A DNA stretch of 64,000 nt, taken from positions 1 to 64,000 of the forward strand of contig NZ_BAGB01000035.1 of assembly GCF_000308615.1 (NCBI RefSeq). The letters are read 5' to 3'. Shown here piece after piece: positions 23,918-32,362 of this stretch. The notes beneath the pieces are model-generated. The model saw only the letters and a program-made list of their open reading frames with translations, was not told the DNA's origin and ran no database searches. This DNA is from Nocardia jiangxiensis NBRC 101359. Lineage in GTDB: Bacteria; Actinomycetota; Actinomycetes; Mycobacteriales; Mycobacteriaceae. The first letter of the stretch is position 1. Each line of letters opens with the position of its first letter. The translations under genes were made by a program, and so were the position numbers.

Positions 23918-24940
23918 TCACGTATCGAGCCGACAGAGGGTTTTTCCGACAGTGGCCCCGGACAGCATCGCCAGCAGCGCGGCGATCGCGGATTCGATTC
24001 CGTCGAAGACGGATTCGCGGTGGATCAACCGGCCGTCAGCGAGGTAACCGGACACCTCTCGGCGCATCGAGTCTTCGAGATGCGTGAACGAACCGGCCCG
24101 GAACCCCCGCATGCGCAGCCCTTTCGACACCATGGTGAACAGATTCGGCGGGCCGGGCACTGCGCTGTCGTCATAGCCGGCGATCGCTCCGCACAGCGCG
24201 ATCCGGCCGGACGGGCGCAGGGCGTCCAGGGCGGCGGTGAGGTGGTCGCCTCCGACGTTGTCGAAATAGGCGTCGATGCCGCGGGGCGCAAGGGCTGCCA
24301 GGGACTTCGGCAACGGTCCGTCGTGATAGTCGAATGCCGGGATGCCGAGTTCGTCGCGCAGGTACGCGACCTTCTCCGGGCTTCCGACCGAACCCAGCAC
24401 GGTTGTCCCCCGCAACTTCGCGAGTTGCGCGGCCAGCGCACCCACCGCCCCTGCGGCCGATGACACCCACAGAACATCGGTCGTGGTCAACTCGAGGATC
24501 TCGAACAGTCCCACGTACGCGGTGAGCCCGGCACTGCCCAGCGGGCCGAGGAACCATTGGATCGGCAGCTGCCCCGCATCGATCCGGGCCGGGGCACCGT
24601 AACCGCCGATGGTCTGCGCCTGGGTTCCGACGATCGCGTATTCCCGATAACCGAGGGTATGGGAGACCAGATCGCCGATGGCGAATTCGGGTGACCGGGA
24701 CGCGACGACCGTGCCGAGGGCGAGCCCGGAGAGTTCGTCGCCGGGCTGTAACGGCGGCAGGTATCCGTTCGGTGTGGTGTCGGCGAGCCGGATCCTGATG
24801 GATGGATCGATCGACAACCAGGTGTTGCGGATCAAGACCTCGCCGGGCCCGGGATCCGGGATCGGGGTTTCGACGAGTTCCAGATCCGCCGAACGCAACT
24901 TCCCGATCGGGCGCCGGGCAAGGCGCACATGACGATTCAT
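23918..24940 (-). CDS. NADP-dependent MDR oxidoreductase (PTGR/CurA-like)
   Basis: A 340-residue zinc-free medium-chain reductase: FLGPLGSAGLTAYVGLFEIL, then VSSAAGAVGALAAQLAKLRG for NADP, and GIDAYFDNVGGDHLTAALDA. This is the leukotriene-B4/CurA group that reduces the double bond of alpha,beta-unsaturated carbonyls. The start is ATG 24940 with AAGGGA upstream. It follows two SnoaL-like genes (37-bp gap) and is probably cotranscribed with them from the operator at 25729. It could saturate an enone intermediate. Confidence 0.9.
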   Translation of the reverse strand: MNRHVRLARRPIGKLRSADLELVETPIPDPGPGEVLIRNTWLSIDPSIRIRLADTTPNGYLPPLQPGDELSGLALGTVVASRSPEFAIGDLVSHTLGYREYAIVGTQAQTIGGYGAPARIDAGQLPIQWFLGPLGSAGLTAYVGLFEILELTTTDVLWVSSAAGAVGALAAQLAKLRGTTVLGSVGSPEKVAYLRDELGIPAFDYHDGPLPKSLAALAPRGIDAYFDNVGGDHLTAALDALRPSGRIALCGAIAGYDDSAVPGPPNLFTMVSKGLRMRGFRAGSFTHLEDSMRREVSGYLADGRLIHRESVFDGIESAIAALLAMLSGATVGKTLCRLDT

Positions 24941-24977
24941 CAACAGGTCCCTTCTCGTCCGCACGTAGGCGTGCGAA

Positions 24978-25349
24978 TCACTGTGTGAAAGCGACCTCGG
25001 GCGTCCGAGCGATGAGCAAGCGGCGAACAGCGCCCGCGGCGTTGAGCTGTGCGGTCGCGTTGAAGGATGCTTCGAACGCACCGGCTCGGGTCGTGCGACC
25101 GACAACCAGCTCGTACTCGCCGATCACCGCACCGACATCGATGTGGTGGGTCAGCGTGCTCTTCTCCCGCTGTGCCAGGTAGGCGACCAGGCCGTCGCGA
25201 TCGCCGACGAATTCGGCGCTCTGCCCAGCGCCCTTGGAGAACTGCACGGACATCGCGAAATCTTCGGCGATCATGCCGAGTACGCGATCCGGGTCGTCGG
25301 AATCCATATAGGTGAACCAGCGAGTGAGCACCGGAACAGTCGCCGTCAT
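24978..25349 (-). CDS. SnoaL/NTF2-like protein
   Basis: A 123-residue alpha+beta cone-fold protein (PVLTRWFTYMDSDDPDRVLG, MIAEDFAMSVQFSKG, LTHHIDVGAVIGEYELVVGR). Relatives include ketosteroid isomerase, limonene-epoxide hydrolase and polyketide cyclases, but I cannot see a clear catalytic dyad. It overlaps its paralogous neighbour by ATGA; a hetero-dimer is possible. Its role in the pathway is unknown. Confidence 0.85.
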   Translation of the reverse strand: MTATVPVLTRWFTYMDSDDPDRVLGMIAEDFAMSVQFSKGAGQSAEFVGDRDGLVAYLAQREKSTLTHHIDVGAVIGEYELVVGRTTRAGAFEASFNATAQLNAAGAVRRLLIARTPEVAFTQ

Positions 25350-25729
25350 CGCCGCGCCTCCTCACGCGAGGACTGCACTGGTAGCAGCGCGAAATCCGCG
25401 CTGAACGAGACCTGATAGCGGTCGATACGGCCGTCGGCGTCGACATGCATCGCGGCGACGAACCAGCCGGTGGTCACGGACCCGTTCTCGGTAACCGCGC
25501 CGTGCGCGAACTGCATATCGCCCTCGGCGGCCACGCGCAGCAGCACGTGCCTGCGGTCCACCGCCGGCCGGCCGCTCAGATAGGCGAACATCGCCTCCCG
25601 GCCGCGGTCGCGGTTCACGCCCGCGGGCAGGACCATGGCGAACTCGACGTCCTCGGCCAGCAGAGCAGTCGCGTCCCGCAACCTGCCGCTGTCGATCGTC
25701 GCGTAGTACTTCTCGATTACGTAGCTCAT
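25346..25729 (-). CDS. SnoaL/NTF2-like protein
   Basis: A 127-residue NTF2-like protein (MSYVIEKYYATIDSGRLRDA, TALLAEDVEFAMVLPAG, DRYQVSFSADFALLP), the first of a pair with the next gene. The 18-bp operator lies directly against its ATG, with a TAAATT 6 nt upstream of the start codon, so the mRNA may be leaderless. It could be an isomerase, hydratase or epoxide hydrolase; the family does not decide. Confidence 0.85.
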   Translation of the reverse strand: MSYVIEKYYATIDSGRLRDATALLAEDVEFAMVLPAGVNRDRGREAMFAYLSGRPAVDRRHVLLRVAAEGDMQFAHGAVTENGSVTTGWFVAAMHVDADGRIDRYQVSFSADFALLPVQSSREEARR

Positions 25730-25746
25730 GAATTGAATTTAGTTCA
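25729..25746. promoter_or_regulatory. TGAACT-type operator at the SnoaL pair
   Basis: TGAATTGAATTTAGTTCA (plus strand), two arm mismatches from a perfect palindrome. It touches the ATG of the 127-residue SnoaL-like gene and covers its presumed -10. It belongs to the set of related sites at 32262, 32331, 39314, 40059, 50024, 51265 and 51329. Confidence 0.78.
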
Positions 25747-25841
25747 AGGAATCGTATCTTGTCGAGAGGCCGGGATCGGAATGCCGACCACATCATCCAG
25801 TCCCCTGGCGCGACGTCGGCTCCGATCGCCGGGCAGCGGCG

Positions 25842-27188
25842 CTACGCGGGCTGGGGAGTCGGCGTCCGGCGCCGGTGAGTGGCCGCGGTGTCGGCGGCAG
25901 CCAGGCCGAAGACCAGTGCGGGTGCGATACCGCCGGCGTAGGCATGGCCGTAGAGACCGCCGATATCGGATCCCGCCGCATACAAGCCATCCACGATGCC
26001 GCCGGCTGCGGCGAGCACCCGGCCGTACTCGTCGATGCGGATCCCGTGGAACGGAAAGGTCAGCGCCGGACGGGTTTCGATCACGTAATAAGGTCCCCGG
26101 TCCAGGGGTGCCGAGTCGTGCACGCGTGCGGGTTGCACCGCCGTGCCGGCCGCGTTCACGGCGCGGATCTCGGCCGCGATCGCCGCACCGTCGTAACCCC
26201 ACTCCGGTGGCAGGTAGGCGAAATCCTCCAGGCTCTCGGCCATTCCACACCGGCCGCCGCGGCGCTGGGCGAGGTCGAACTTGTCGACGGCGATGGCGCC
26301 CTCGACGTAGCTGCCGAGAACCCAATCGCGATACACACGTTCGTCGGCGACGAGTAATCCGCGTGACTCCGGCTGGTCGAGCAGTCGCATCGCGGTGAGG
26401 TGATCGCCCATCGTCTCATCGGTGAATCGGCGATTGTCGAGGTTGAACAGCAGGGCATGCTCGCTGTAGTACAGCGACAGTGCGACGAAATCGCCGGAGT
26501 CGCGGAACGGAACGTCGGCCGGAACGAGGTGGCCGTAGAACCCGGACCGGGGTTCACCGGTTGCGGCGCCGACGGCTTCGGCCAGTCGCAAGCCGGTCCC
26601 GGAGCTGGCCGGATTCGAACGCAGCTGCATCACGCCCGCGTTCGGATGGATGTGCTCGCAGGCCAGTCCGGGATCGGCCTGGAACCCGCCGGTGGCGAGA
26701 ATCGTTGTGGTAGTTTCGATTTCGAGTTCGGTTCCGTCCGGCAGGCGCAGGTGCGCACCGGTGACGACTCCGTTGTGGCCGAGCAGTGCCAGGGTTTCGG
26801 TCTCGGTGAACAGTTCACCGTGGGCGCTGACTCGCCGTCGGCATTCGTCGATGTACTGGTTGGTGTCGAACTGGTGACCGGTGCCGTACCGCAGGATCGG
26901 CACGGCGTCGGCGCATTCGACACCAAGCGAGCGAATCCAGGCGATCGCATCTGCGAACCCGTCCACGAGCGCCCGGCGCAGGGCCGGGTCACCGTCGGGG
27001 TTGACCTCGTCCATCACCTCGTGCGTCGGCGCCGTCCACGCGTATCCGGCGTACCGCGCCGAACCGCCGACGGCCGCTGCCTTCTCGACCACCACGACCG
27101 AACTGCCCCGGTCCAGTGACCGGGTCGCGGCCGTGAGTCCGGCCATACCGGCGCCGATGACGAGTACGTCGGTCCGAATTACCTGCAT
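25842..27188 (-). CDS. FAD-dependent dehydrogenase (fumarate reductase / 3-ketosteroid dehydrogenase-like)
   Basis: A 448-residue FAD-binding-2 flavoprotein. FAD motif: DVLVIGAGMAGLTAATRSLD; then GGSARYAGYAWTAPTHEVMD, TTTTILATGGFQADPGLACE, a capping domain, and GGIVDGLYAAGSDIGGLYGH with AYAGGIAPALVFGLAAADTA at the end. This architecture is used by fumarate reductases, urocanate reductase and 3-ketosteroid delta-1-dehydrogenase, which insert or remove a C=C bond next to a carbonyl. The start is ATG 27188, with GGAG 7 nt upstream. It is probably in one minus-strand unit with the SDR (86 bp upstream). The substrate is unknown. Confidence 0.88.
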   Translation of the reverse strand: MQVIRTDVLVIGAGMAGLTAATRSLDRGSSVVVVEKAAAVGGSARYAGYAWTAPTHEVMDEVNPDGDPALRRALVDGFADAIAWIRSLGVECADAVPILRYGTGHQFDTNQYIDECRRRVSAHGELFTETETLALLGHNGVVTGAHLRLPDGTELEIETTTTILATGGFQADPGLACEHIHPNAGVMQLRSNPASSGTGLRLAEAVGAATGEPRSGFYGHLVPADVPFRDSGDFVALSLYYSEHALLFNLDNRRFTDETMGDHLTAMRLLDQPESRGLLVADERVYRDWVLGSYVEGAIAVDKFDLAQRRGGRCGMAESLEDFAYLPPEWGYDGAAIAAEIRAVNAAGTAVQPARVHDSAPLDRGPYYVIETRPALTFPFHGIRIDEYGRVLAAAGGIVDGLYAAGSDIGGLYGHAYAGGIAPALVFGLAAADTAATHRRRTPTPQPA

Positions 27189-27273
27189 TGTTGCTCCCTG
27201 ATCGAAACCGCTGCCGCGCAACGCAGCTCGCGGTATGACATATCTGATGTCGGCCGTGGCCCGGAGTCGAGAA

Positions 27274-28062
27274 TCAGACGGTGAACCGCCCGCCATTGCT
27301 CAGCAGCACCGCGCCGACGACGTTCGCCGCACCCGCAGAGGCGAGGTACAAGATGTTGTCGGCCAGTTCCTCGGCAGTCGCGTAGCCGCGGGTGGGACCG
27401 TCGTTCATCGCTGCCCGCAGATGCGCCGGTGTGCGCGCGGCCATCCCGGTGTCGACCGGTCCTGGCGCTACGGTGTTGACCCGAATTCCCAGGGGCGCAA
27501 CCTCTTTCGCGACCGCCTGACTCAGCGCGTGCACACCGGCCTTCGACGCGGAATAGTGCGGATATCCGGTCAGGGTGTCGAAGGCCGAGGAAGAACCCAC
27601 GGTGACGATCGCTCCGCCACCGGTTCCCCGCATGACCCGTACCGCCTCACGCAGCAGGAAGAAGGTGCCGTCGAGATTGATCGTCATCACCCGGCGCCAG
27701 TCGGCGTCGTCCAACCGGGTCAGCACGTCCACGGGCTCGTTGCGCTCGGCGGCCTCGTATATCCACTGCTTGCTCTTGGGATCGTCGACGCCGGCCGCGT
27801 GCACCACCACATCCACCCGGCCCTGCTCGGCGACGGCCGTATCGAACATCTCGCGCACCCGGGCCGAGTCGGCGACGTCGAGCCCGACGGGATGGCCGAC
27901 GCCGATCCCGGCCGCATTCCGTGCGGCGGCATCGGCATTGATATCGCACAGGTACACCGCCGCGGCGCCACGCTGGGCGAGCAGCCGCGCGGTCGCCGCG
28001 CCGATCCCCGATCCCGCGCCGGTCACCACGGCGATTTTTCCCTCGAACTGATCTGCGGTCAT
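27274..28062 (-). CDS. short-chain dehydrogenase/reductase
   Basis: A 262-residue classical SDR. NAD(P) motif VVTGAGSGIGAATARLL, catalytic YPHYSASKAGVHALSQ (Tyr-x3-Lys) and IRVNTVAPGPVDTGMA; DIN after the second strand suggests NAD(H). It would interconvert an alcohol and a ketone. The C-terminus NGGRFTV lacks the usual GG-x4 tail extension but is complete. The lipoprotein receptor gene lies 38 bp upstream on the same strand, so it is probably cotranscribed with it. Confidence 0.92.
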   Translation of the reverse strand: MTADQFEGKIAVVTGAGSGIGAATARLLAQRGAAAVYLCDINADAAARNAAGIGVGHPVGLDVADSARVREMFDTAVAEQGRVDVVVHAAGVDDPKSKQWIYEAAERNEPVDVLTRLDDADWRRVMTINLDGTFFLLREAVRVMRGTGGGAIVTVGSSSAFDTLTGYPHYSASKAGVHALSQAVAKEVAPLGIRVNTVAPGPVDTGMAARTPAHLRAAMNDGPTRGYATAEELADNILYLASAGAANVVGAVLLSNGGRFTV

Positions 28063-28100
28063 CGTCTCTCTTTCCTCGTTCGTGCTGTTGCCCGGCGCGT

Positions 28101-29147
28101 TCAGCGGAAGATGGACTCCCAGTCGTTGCGGAACTTCTCGGCGCCGGTGCCGACGGTGACCTCGAGATTTTGTGCGGGCACATCCTGGGCGACTGCCAGT
28201 GCGCCGTCGATGCCGGGCAGTGCGGATCCGTAGCCCGGCGAGGTCGCCTGCTGTCCGGCCTTGGTGACCATGAAATCGGCCAGGACCTGGGCCGCGTTCG
28301 GGTGCGGTGCGGTGCCCAGGGTGAGTCCGTACCACTTCGCGCCCCAGGTGTACTTGCCCGCATTCCAGCCGACCGGGGCGCCGGCCGCGCGCTCGGGCAG
28401 CATCGGATTGCACATCAGTGCGGCGGTGATCTCACCCGAGGCCATGGCCTGGCTCAGCGGCTGGGTGCTGGGGTAGATGCGCGGCTTGTTCGCGGCCAGC
28501 TTCTGCAGGAAATCGCGGCCGCCGTAATGCTTTTCGATGAAATCGTAGTAGTCGATGTAGGTCGGGGAAGTCGCCGGGGTGACGATGCCGACCTTGCCGC
28601 GCAGGGCCGGATCCAGCAGATCCTCCGCGGAGTTGATGCCCTTGGGATACAGGGTGGTGTTCCAGCCGAAACCGAACAGGATGGCACTCTCGGTGAAGAA
28701 CTTGCCGCCGATGATGGCCTCCCGCCGACGATATGCCGGGTCGTCGAAGCTCGGGCCGTGCACCGCGACCGCGGTATCGGAGTTCTCGTTCGCGTGGATC
28801 CATGCCTCGTCCGTGGTCACCGCGACGTCTCCGATGCCGCGGTGGGTCTTCTGCTCCGCACCGATCCGGGGTAGCAGTTCGGAGTCGATGCCGCGCACCA
28901 CCGTCAGTTTGATGTCGGGGTAGGCGGATTCGAACGCCTTCTTCAGGTTGTCGAGAACCGCCTGAGCCTGAGTGGAGTACAGCGTCACCGAACGCTCTTT
29001 GTTCGCCGCTGCCACGATATCGGCCCAGGAGCCCGAGACCGGCTGGGAGACCTTGGCGGAACTTCCGCAGCCCGCCAGGGCGAGCGCGGCTGCCACCACT
29101 ACGACGGCAGTTCGGAATATCTTGTGCATCTTGTTCTTTCGCTTCAT
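28101..29147 (-). CDS. ABC transporter substrate-binding lipoprotein, paralogue 2
   Basis: A 348-residue extracytoplasmic receptor of the AfuA/FbpA Fe3+-type family. The signal ends in a lipobox LAGC at Cys27, so it is anchored in the outer face of the membrane. The mature part (SGSWADIVAAANKERSVTLY, AAPHPN-like stretch and VLADFMVTKAGQQATSPGYG) is clearly paralogous to the receptor encoded at 32363-33427. There is no transporter gene beside it, so it probably feeds the ATPase and permease at 34.3-37.1 kb. In this family the ligand can be iron, phosphonate, sugar or organic acid; the catabolic setting favours an organic substrate. ATG 29129 is an alternative start. Confidence 0.9.
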   Translation of the reverse strand: MKRKNKMHKIFRTAVVVVAAALALAGCGSSAKVSQPVSGSWADIVAAANKERSVTLYSTQAQAVLDNLKKAFESAYPDIKLTVVRGIDSELLPRIGAEQKTHRGIGDVAVTTDEAWIHANENSDTAVAVHGPSFDDPAYRRREAIIGGKFFTESAILFGFGWNTTLYPKGINSAEDLLDPALRGKVGIVTPATSPTYIDYYDFIEKHYGGRDFLQKLAANKPRIYPSTQPLSQAMASGEITAALMCNPMLPERAAGAPVGWNAGKYTWGAKWYGLTLGTAPHPNAAQVLADFMVTKAGQQATSPGYGSALPGIDGALAVAQDVPAQNLEVTVGTGAEKFRNDWESIFR

Positions 29148-29316
29148 GCGGCGGTGTTCGAGCGCGGGCTCGAGGTAGTCGTCCGAGCGACGGCGCGTCC
29201 CCGGTGGTGGCGTGCGCGATGTGACATCGCCGCACCGCCCGCGGCCCGACCGCAGAGCGCTCGGCATCTGGTCGTGAAGACCCTCGAAACCCGAACGCTC
29301 CGGGCCGATTGCGGGG

Positions 29317-30015
29317 TTACTTGGCCGGGGCCGGGGCGGGTGCGGGTTCGTTGATGGTGGTGAAGTACTGCACCGCGGCCATGATCGCGAGCGGAGCGGT
29401 CACCAGGAGTTGCCCGACGGCGGTGCCCAGTGCGCCGACGGCCACGATGCCGCCGAGGCAGCCGACCGCGGCCGCGGGAATGAACGGGCCGAACATGCCG
29501 ACGATGGTCGCGGCGGCGACGGTGGCACCGGCGATGCCGCCGAGCACGCAGCCGACTGCCGCGCCGCTCAGGCCGCCGACCATGGTTCCGACGGTCGCGC
29601 CGGTGGTGATGGTGCTGGCCATCCGGTTCCATGCAGCCTGTTCGCGGTCGTACGGGGTCTTCCAGGGCGCGGAGTCCTCGTACGGCAGGGCGACGGGCCG
29701 GTAGGTGGCGTGTGCGAGGTCGAACTGGGGTGTGAGCGTGGCGGTGTGGCCGCTGATCTTCGCGGCGATCGGGAAGACGAAATCGTCCACCCGGAACGAC
29801 AGGGTGGATCCGGCGAGCACGGTTCCGGTGGGGCTCTTGATCGTGAATACGCCGTTGTCGGCGTTCAGGGTTCCCGCGTCGGTGGTGATGACGGTGCCCG
29901 TCGGTGTGGCGGTCGTCTTGTAGTGGATCGCATTCGGCGCCGGGGCGGCCTGCGCGGTTCCCGCGATGCTGACGGCTCCGGCTACCAGCGCGCACGTAGC
30001 AGCGATTTTCCTCAT
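29317..30015 (-). CDS. secreted protein with glycine-zipper membrane region
   Basis: A 232-residue protein with a Sec signal peptide (MRKIAATCALVAGAVSIAGT, cleavage near AQA-APAP). The first half of the mature part is beta-rich and soluble (GTLNADNGVFTIKSPTGTVL); the second half is a long small-residue hydrophobic stretch (TTGATVGTMVGGLSGAAVGC, LGGIAGATVAAATIVGMF) like a glycine zipper, ending in a proline-alanine tail. Proteins of this plan occur in many Nocardia and may sit in the mycomembrane or cell wall, perhaps as a pore. Its location in the catabolic cluster hints at uptake, but no function is known to me. AGAGG precedes the ATG by 8 nt. Confidence 0.82.
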   Translation of the reverse strand: MRKIAATCALVAGAVSIAGTAQAAPAPNAIHYKTTATPTGTVITTDAGTLNADNGVFTIKSPTGTVLAGSTLSFRVDDFVFPIAAKISGHTATLTPQFDLAHATYRPVALPYEDSAPWKTPYDREQAAWNRMASTITTGATVGTMVGGLSGAAVGCVLGGIAGATVAAATIVGMFGPFIPAAAVGCLGGIVAVGALGTAVGQLLVTAPLAIMAAVQYFTTINEPAPAPAPAK

Positions 30016-30306
30016 CGGTGTTTCCTCTCATCGGACTCCTCGGCTTCGCTGCCGGGGAGGTGTAGTCCGGCGTGGGACGCCGGGGATGGTCGACGGTCGG
30101 CGAACCGGCCGGACCTGTTCAGGGGAGATAGGAGTCGGCTCGCTGGCCCGGCGGCGCCGACTTCGATTCGGGCAAACCCAGTTCGGGAGTTCCGACGGGG
30201 CTGCTACCGCCGGACAGAAGCATCCACCGCGCGTGCGCGAGCCGGGAAATGATGCAGCAGACGTCGAGCGCTCGACGGAAGCCCATCGCGTCCTGGGGCT
30301 TTCATG

Positions 30307-32250
30307 TCATACCGCGGTGATCGTGTGCGGGCTCGAGGTGATCGTTTCAGCGGCGGCGTATCCCTCGGCGATGGCGTGCGCGACGCGACGCGGCACGGCA
30401 GCATCGCCGATCACCTGAACGCGGGCGTACGGCAACTCCTGCACGAACGGCTGCCAGTCTCGGGCGACCCGCTCGCCGACTGCGATGAATCGGTCGCAGC
30501 TCAGCTCAGAAGTGCTGCCGGACAGAATGTTTCGGTAGGTCAGCATTGTCTGCGCGGTGGCATCCGGCGCGGGGGTCACCGCGACAGGCGCAGCCTCGAC
30601 AACGAAGGTTACCGGGTGGCCCGCCAGCCGCTTGCGCAGCTGGACCCGGCTCTCCGCGGGAATCGACGACGCGAATGCGGGCCCGGGAACGAGCACCGTG
30701 ACCTCGGCCGCGCCGGCCGCCAGCGCCGACTCGACCGCGCCGACGGTCGCCCAGTACCCGAAGCCGTCGTCGGCGACGACCACCCGGCTCCGCGGCCCGA
30801 TCCGGTCCCGGTCCAGGATGACCTCGGTGGCGGAGAACGCACCCTCCGTCGACATCTCCGTCGCGCCGGTGGCGATGATGATCTCGCCGAAGCCGTCCAG
30901 ATCCGCCGGGCGCGCGGAGTGCTCGAGCTTCAGCGTCGCAGCGCCGATGTTGTCCTGATAGAACCGGAGCAATCGGGCCCACCCCTCACGGTGGGGCGCC
31001 TGCGCGGCGGTCCGCAGCTGCCCGCCGATGTGGGCGCCGGCCTCGAACAGCGTCACATCGTGCGTGGGCGCCAATCGCAGCGCGGCCTCCAGCCCCGCGG
31101 GTCCGGCACCGATGATCGCCACGCGATTGCCTGGCCCGGGTCGTCGGCCGAGCCGCAGCGGCGTCGCCGGACGGTCACCCGAGCCGCCGGGGCCCAGGTC
31201 GGGATTGACCGAGCACAGCAACGCCGGGGTGAAAGTGCGGCAGTCCTCGTTGCAGGAGACGCACGGGCGGATCGCGGCATCGTCACCGCGGAGCAGCTTC
31301 TCGGCGATCTGCGGATCGGCGATGAACGGACGCGCCATGCCCACGAGATCGGCGCCGGCGTCCAACGCCGATTCGATGTCGCCGCGGGACCGGAACGCCT
31401 GCGAGACCAGCAGCGGTCGCGTCGTCGCGGCCCGCAGGCGGGCTCCGTGGGTCAGCAGCGGCGGCACGTCGGTGGCCATGTCGCGGACGTAGGTGGTGCG
31501 AACGCCCGCGGTCACATTGAGGTAGTCGAACATCTCCAGCAGCGGCAGCAGTTCGCACAACGCATCGATGTCCAGGCCGGCCTCTTCGGCGCCGTCGATC
31601 GAAACCCGCACGCCGAGAACGAGATCCGCGCAGTCATCGGTGATCGCCGCGTGCAGCCGGTGCAGTATGCGGACCCGGCCGGCGATCGTGTCGGCATCGG
31701 CGCGGCGGTTGGAGGCCGCGGACAGGAACTGCGCGAGCAGGTAGCCGTGCGCGGCATGCAGTTCCACCGCGGCGAAGCCCGCTTCGGCGGCGTGCCGTGC
31801 GCTCACCACGAAATCGTCCACGACCCGGTCGATATCGGCCTCGGTCATCGTGCGCGCACGCACCGGTTCGCGTGGGGACCGGATGGCCGACGGCCCGATC
31901 GGATGCCCCCAGATCTCCGCGCCCAGCGTCTCGCGCCCGAGATGCACCAGCTGACAGACCGGTATCGCCCCCTCCTGGGCGATTGCCGCGGCGCGCCTGC
32001 GCAGCCCGGGGAGGGCTTCGGGCCGCCACGCCTCGGTGGTGTTGCCGATCCGGTTGGTCGATTCCGGGCTCACCACCGTTCCGCCCGCGATCACCATCGC
32101 CGCGCCGCCGGCCGCGCAGCGGCGCCAGTACTCGTCGTCTCCCGGCTGCGCCAGACCACCTGCGACGGCGCCGGATCCGTGTGCGGTGGCTACCAGGCGG
32201 TTGGCCAGGCGCAATGCGCCGATCCGTAGCGGAGCCGACAGTGTGGCCAT
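30307..32250 (-). CDS. OYE-FeS flavoenzyme (2,4-dienoyl-CoA / 2-enoate reductase-like)
   Basis: A 647-residue enzyme in the FadH/BaiCD/2-enoate reductase group. The N-terminal TIM barrel binds FMN (APLRIGALRLANRLVATAHG, HAAHGYLLAQFLSAASNRRA, ADLVGMARPFIADPQIAEKL). A 4Fe-4S cluster is held by Cys330, Cys333, Cys337 and Cys346. The C-terminal part has an FAD/NAD(P)H domain (RVAIIGAGPAGLEAALRLAP). Electrons flow from NAD(P)H through FAD and FeS to FMN, which reduces a C=C bond. AAGGAGG lies just before the ATG and the 18-bp operator directly before that. It is divergent from the receptor gene, both with their own operator. Confidence 0.93.
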   Translation of the reverse strand: MATLSAPLRIGALRLANRLVATAHGSGAVAGGLAQPGDDEYWRRCAAGGAAMVIAGGTVVSPESTNRIGNTTEAWRPEALPGLRRRAAAIAQEGAIPVCQLVHLGRETLGAEIWGHPIGPSAIRSPREPVRARTMTEADIDRVVDDFVVSARHAAEAGFAAVELHAAHGYLLAQFLSAASNRRADADTIAGRVRILHRLHAAITDDCADLVLGVRVSIDGAEEAGLDIDALCELLPLLEMFDYLNVTAGVRTTYVRDMATDVPPLLTHGARLRAATTRPLLVSQAFRSRGDIESALDAGADLVGMARPFIADPQIAEKLLRGDDAAIRPCVSCNEDCRTFTPALLCSVNPDLGPGGSGDRPATPLRLGRRPGPGNRVAIIGAGPAGLEAALRLAPTHDVTLFEAGAHIGGQLRTAAQAPHREGWARLLRFYQDNIGAATLKLEHSARPADLDGFGEIIIATGATEMSTEGAFSATEVILDRDRIGPRSRVVVADDGFGYWATVGAVESALAAGAAEVTVLVPGPAFASSIPAESRVQLRKRLAGHPVTFVVEAAPVAVTPAPDATAQTMLTYRNILSGSTSELSCDRFIAVGERVARDWQPFVQELPYARVQVIGDAAVPRRVAHAIAEGYAAAETITSSPHTITAV

Positions 32251-32261
32251 GAGATCCTCCT

Positions 32262-32279
32262 TGAACTGGATTCAATTCA
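32262..32279. promoter_or_regulatory. TGAACT-type operator at the OYE gene
   Basis: TGAACTGGATTCAATTCA, 2 arm mismatches from a perfect palindrome. It lies 11 bp upstream of the ATG of the OYE-FeS gene and adjoins its ribosome binding site AAGGAGG. Confidence 0.82.
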
Positions 32280-32330
32280 CATTATTGCCACAGAGTGATT
32301 GACACCACAAGGCCCTCTGGCTTAGTTTCT

Positions 32331-32348
32331 CAAACTGACATCAGTTCA
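32331..32348. promoter_or_regulatory. TGAACT-type operator at the receptor gene
   Basis: CAAACTGACATCAGTTCA matches TGAACTGAATTCAGTTCA at 14 of 18 positions. It lies 14 bp before the GTG of the receptor lipoprotein gene, 52 bp from the site of the divergent OYE gene. Confidence 0.7.
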
Positions 32349-32362
32349 GTTAGGTGGATTCG

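Noticed and set aside
26600..26640. GGATTCGAAC, a tRNA T-loop-like word on the complementary strand
   Set aside because: It lies in the coding part of the FAD dehydrogenase and there is no acceptor or anticodon stem around it.
30304..32229. Long plus-strand frame of more than 600 codons opposite the OYE-FeS gene
   Set aside because: It is the antisense shadow of a gene with all family motifs; its translation is rich in Arg, Gly, His and Gln, with no domain.
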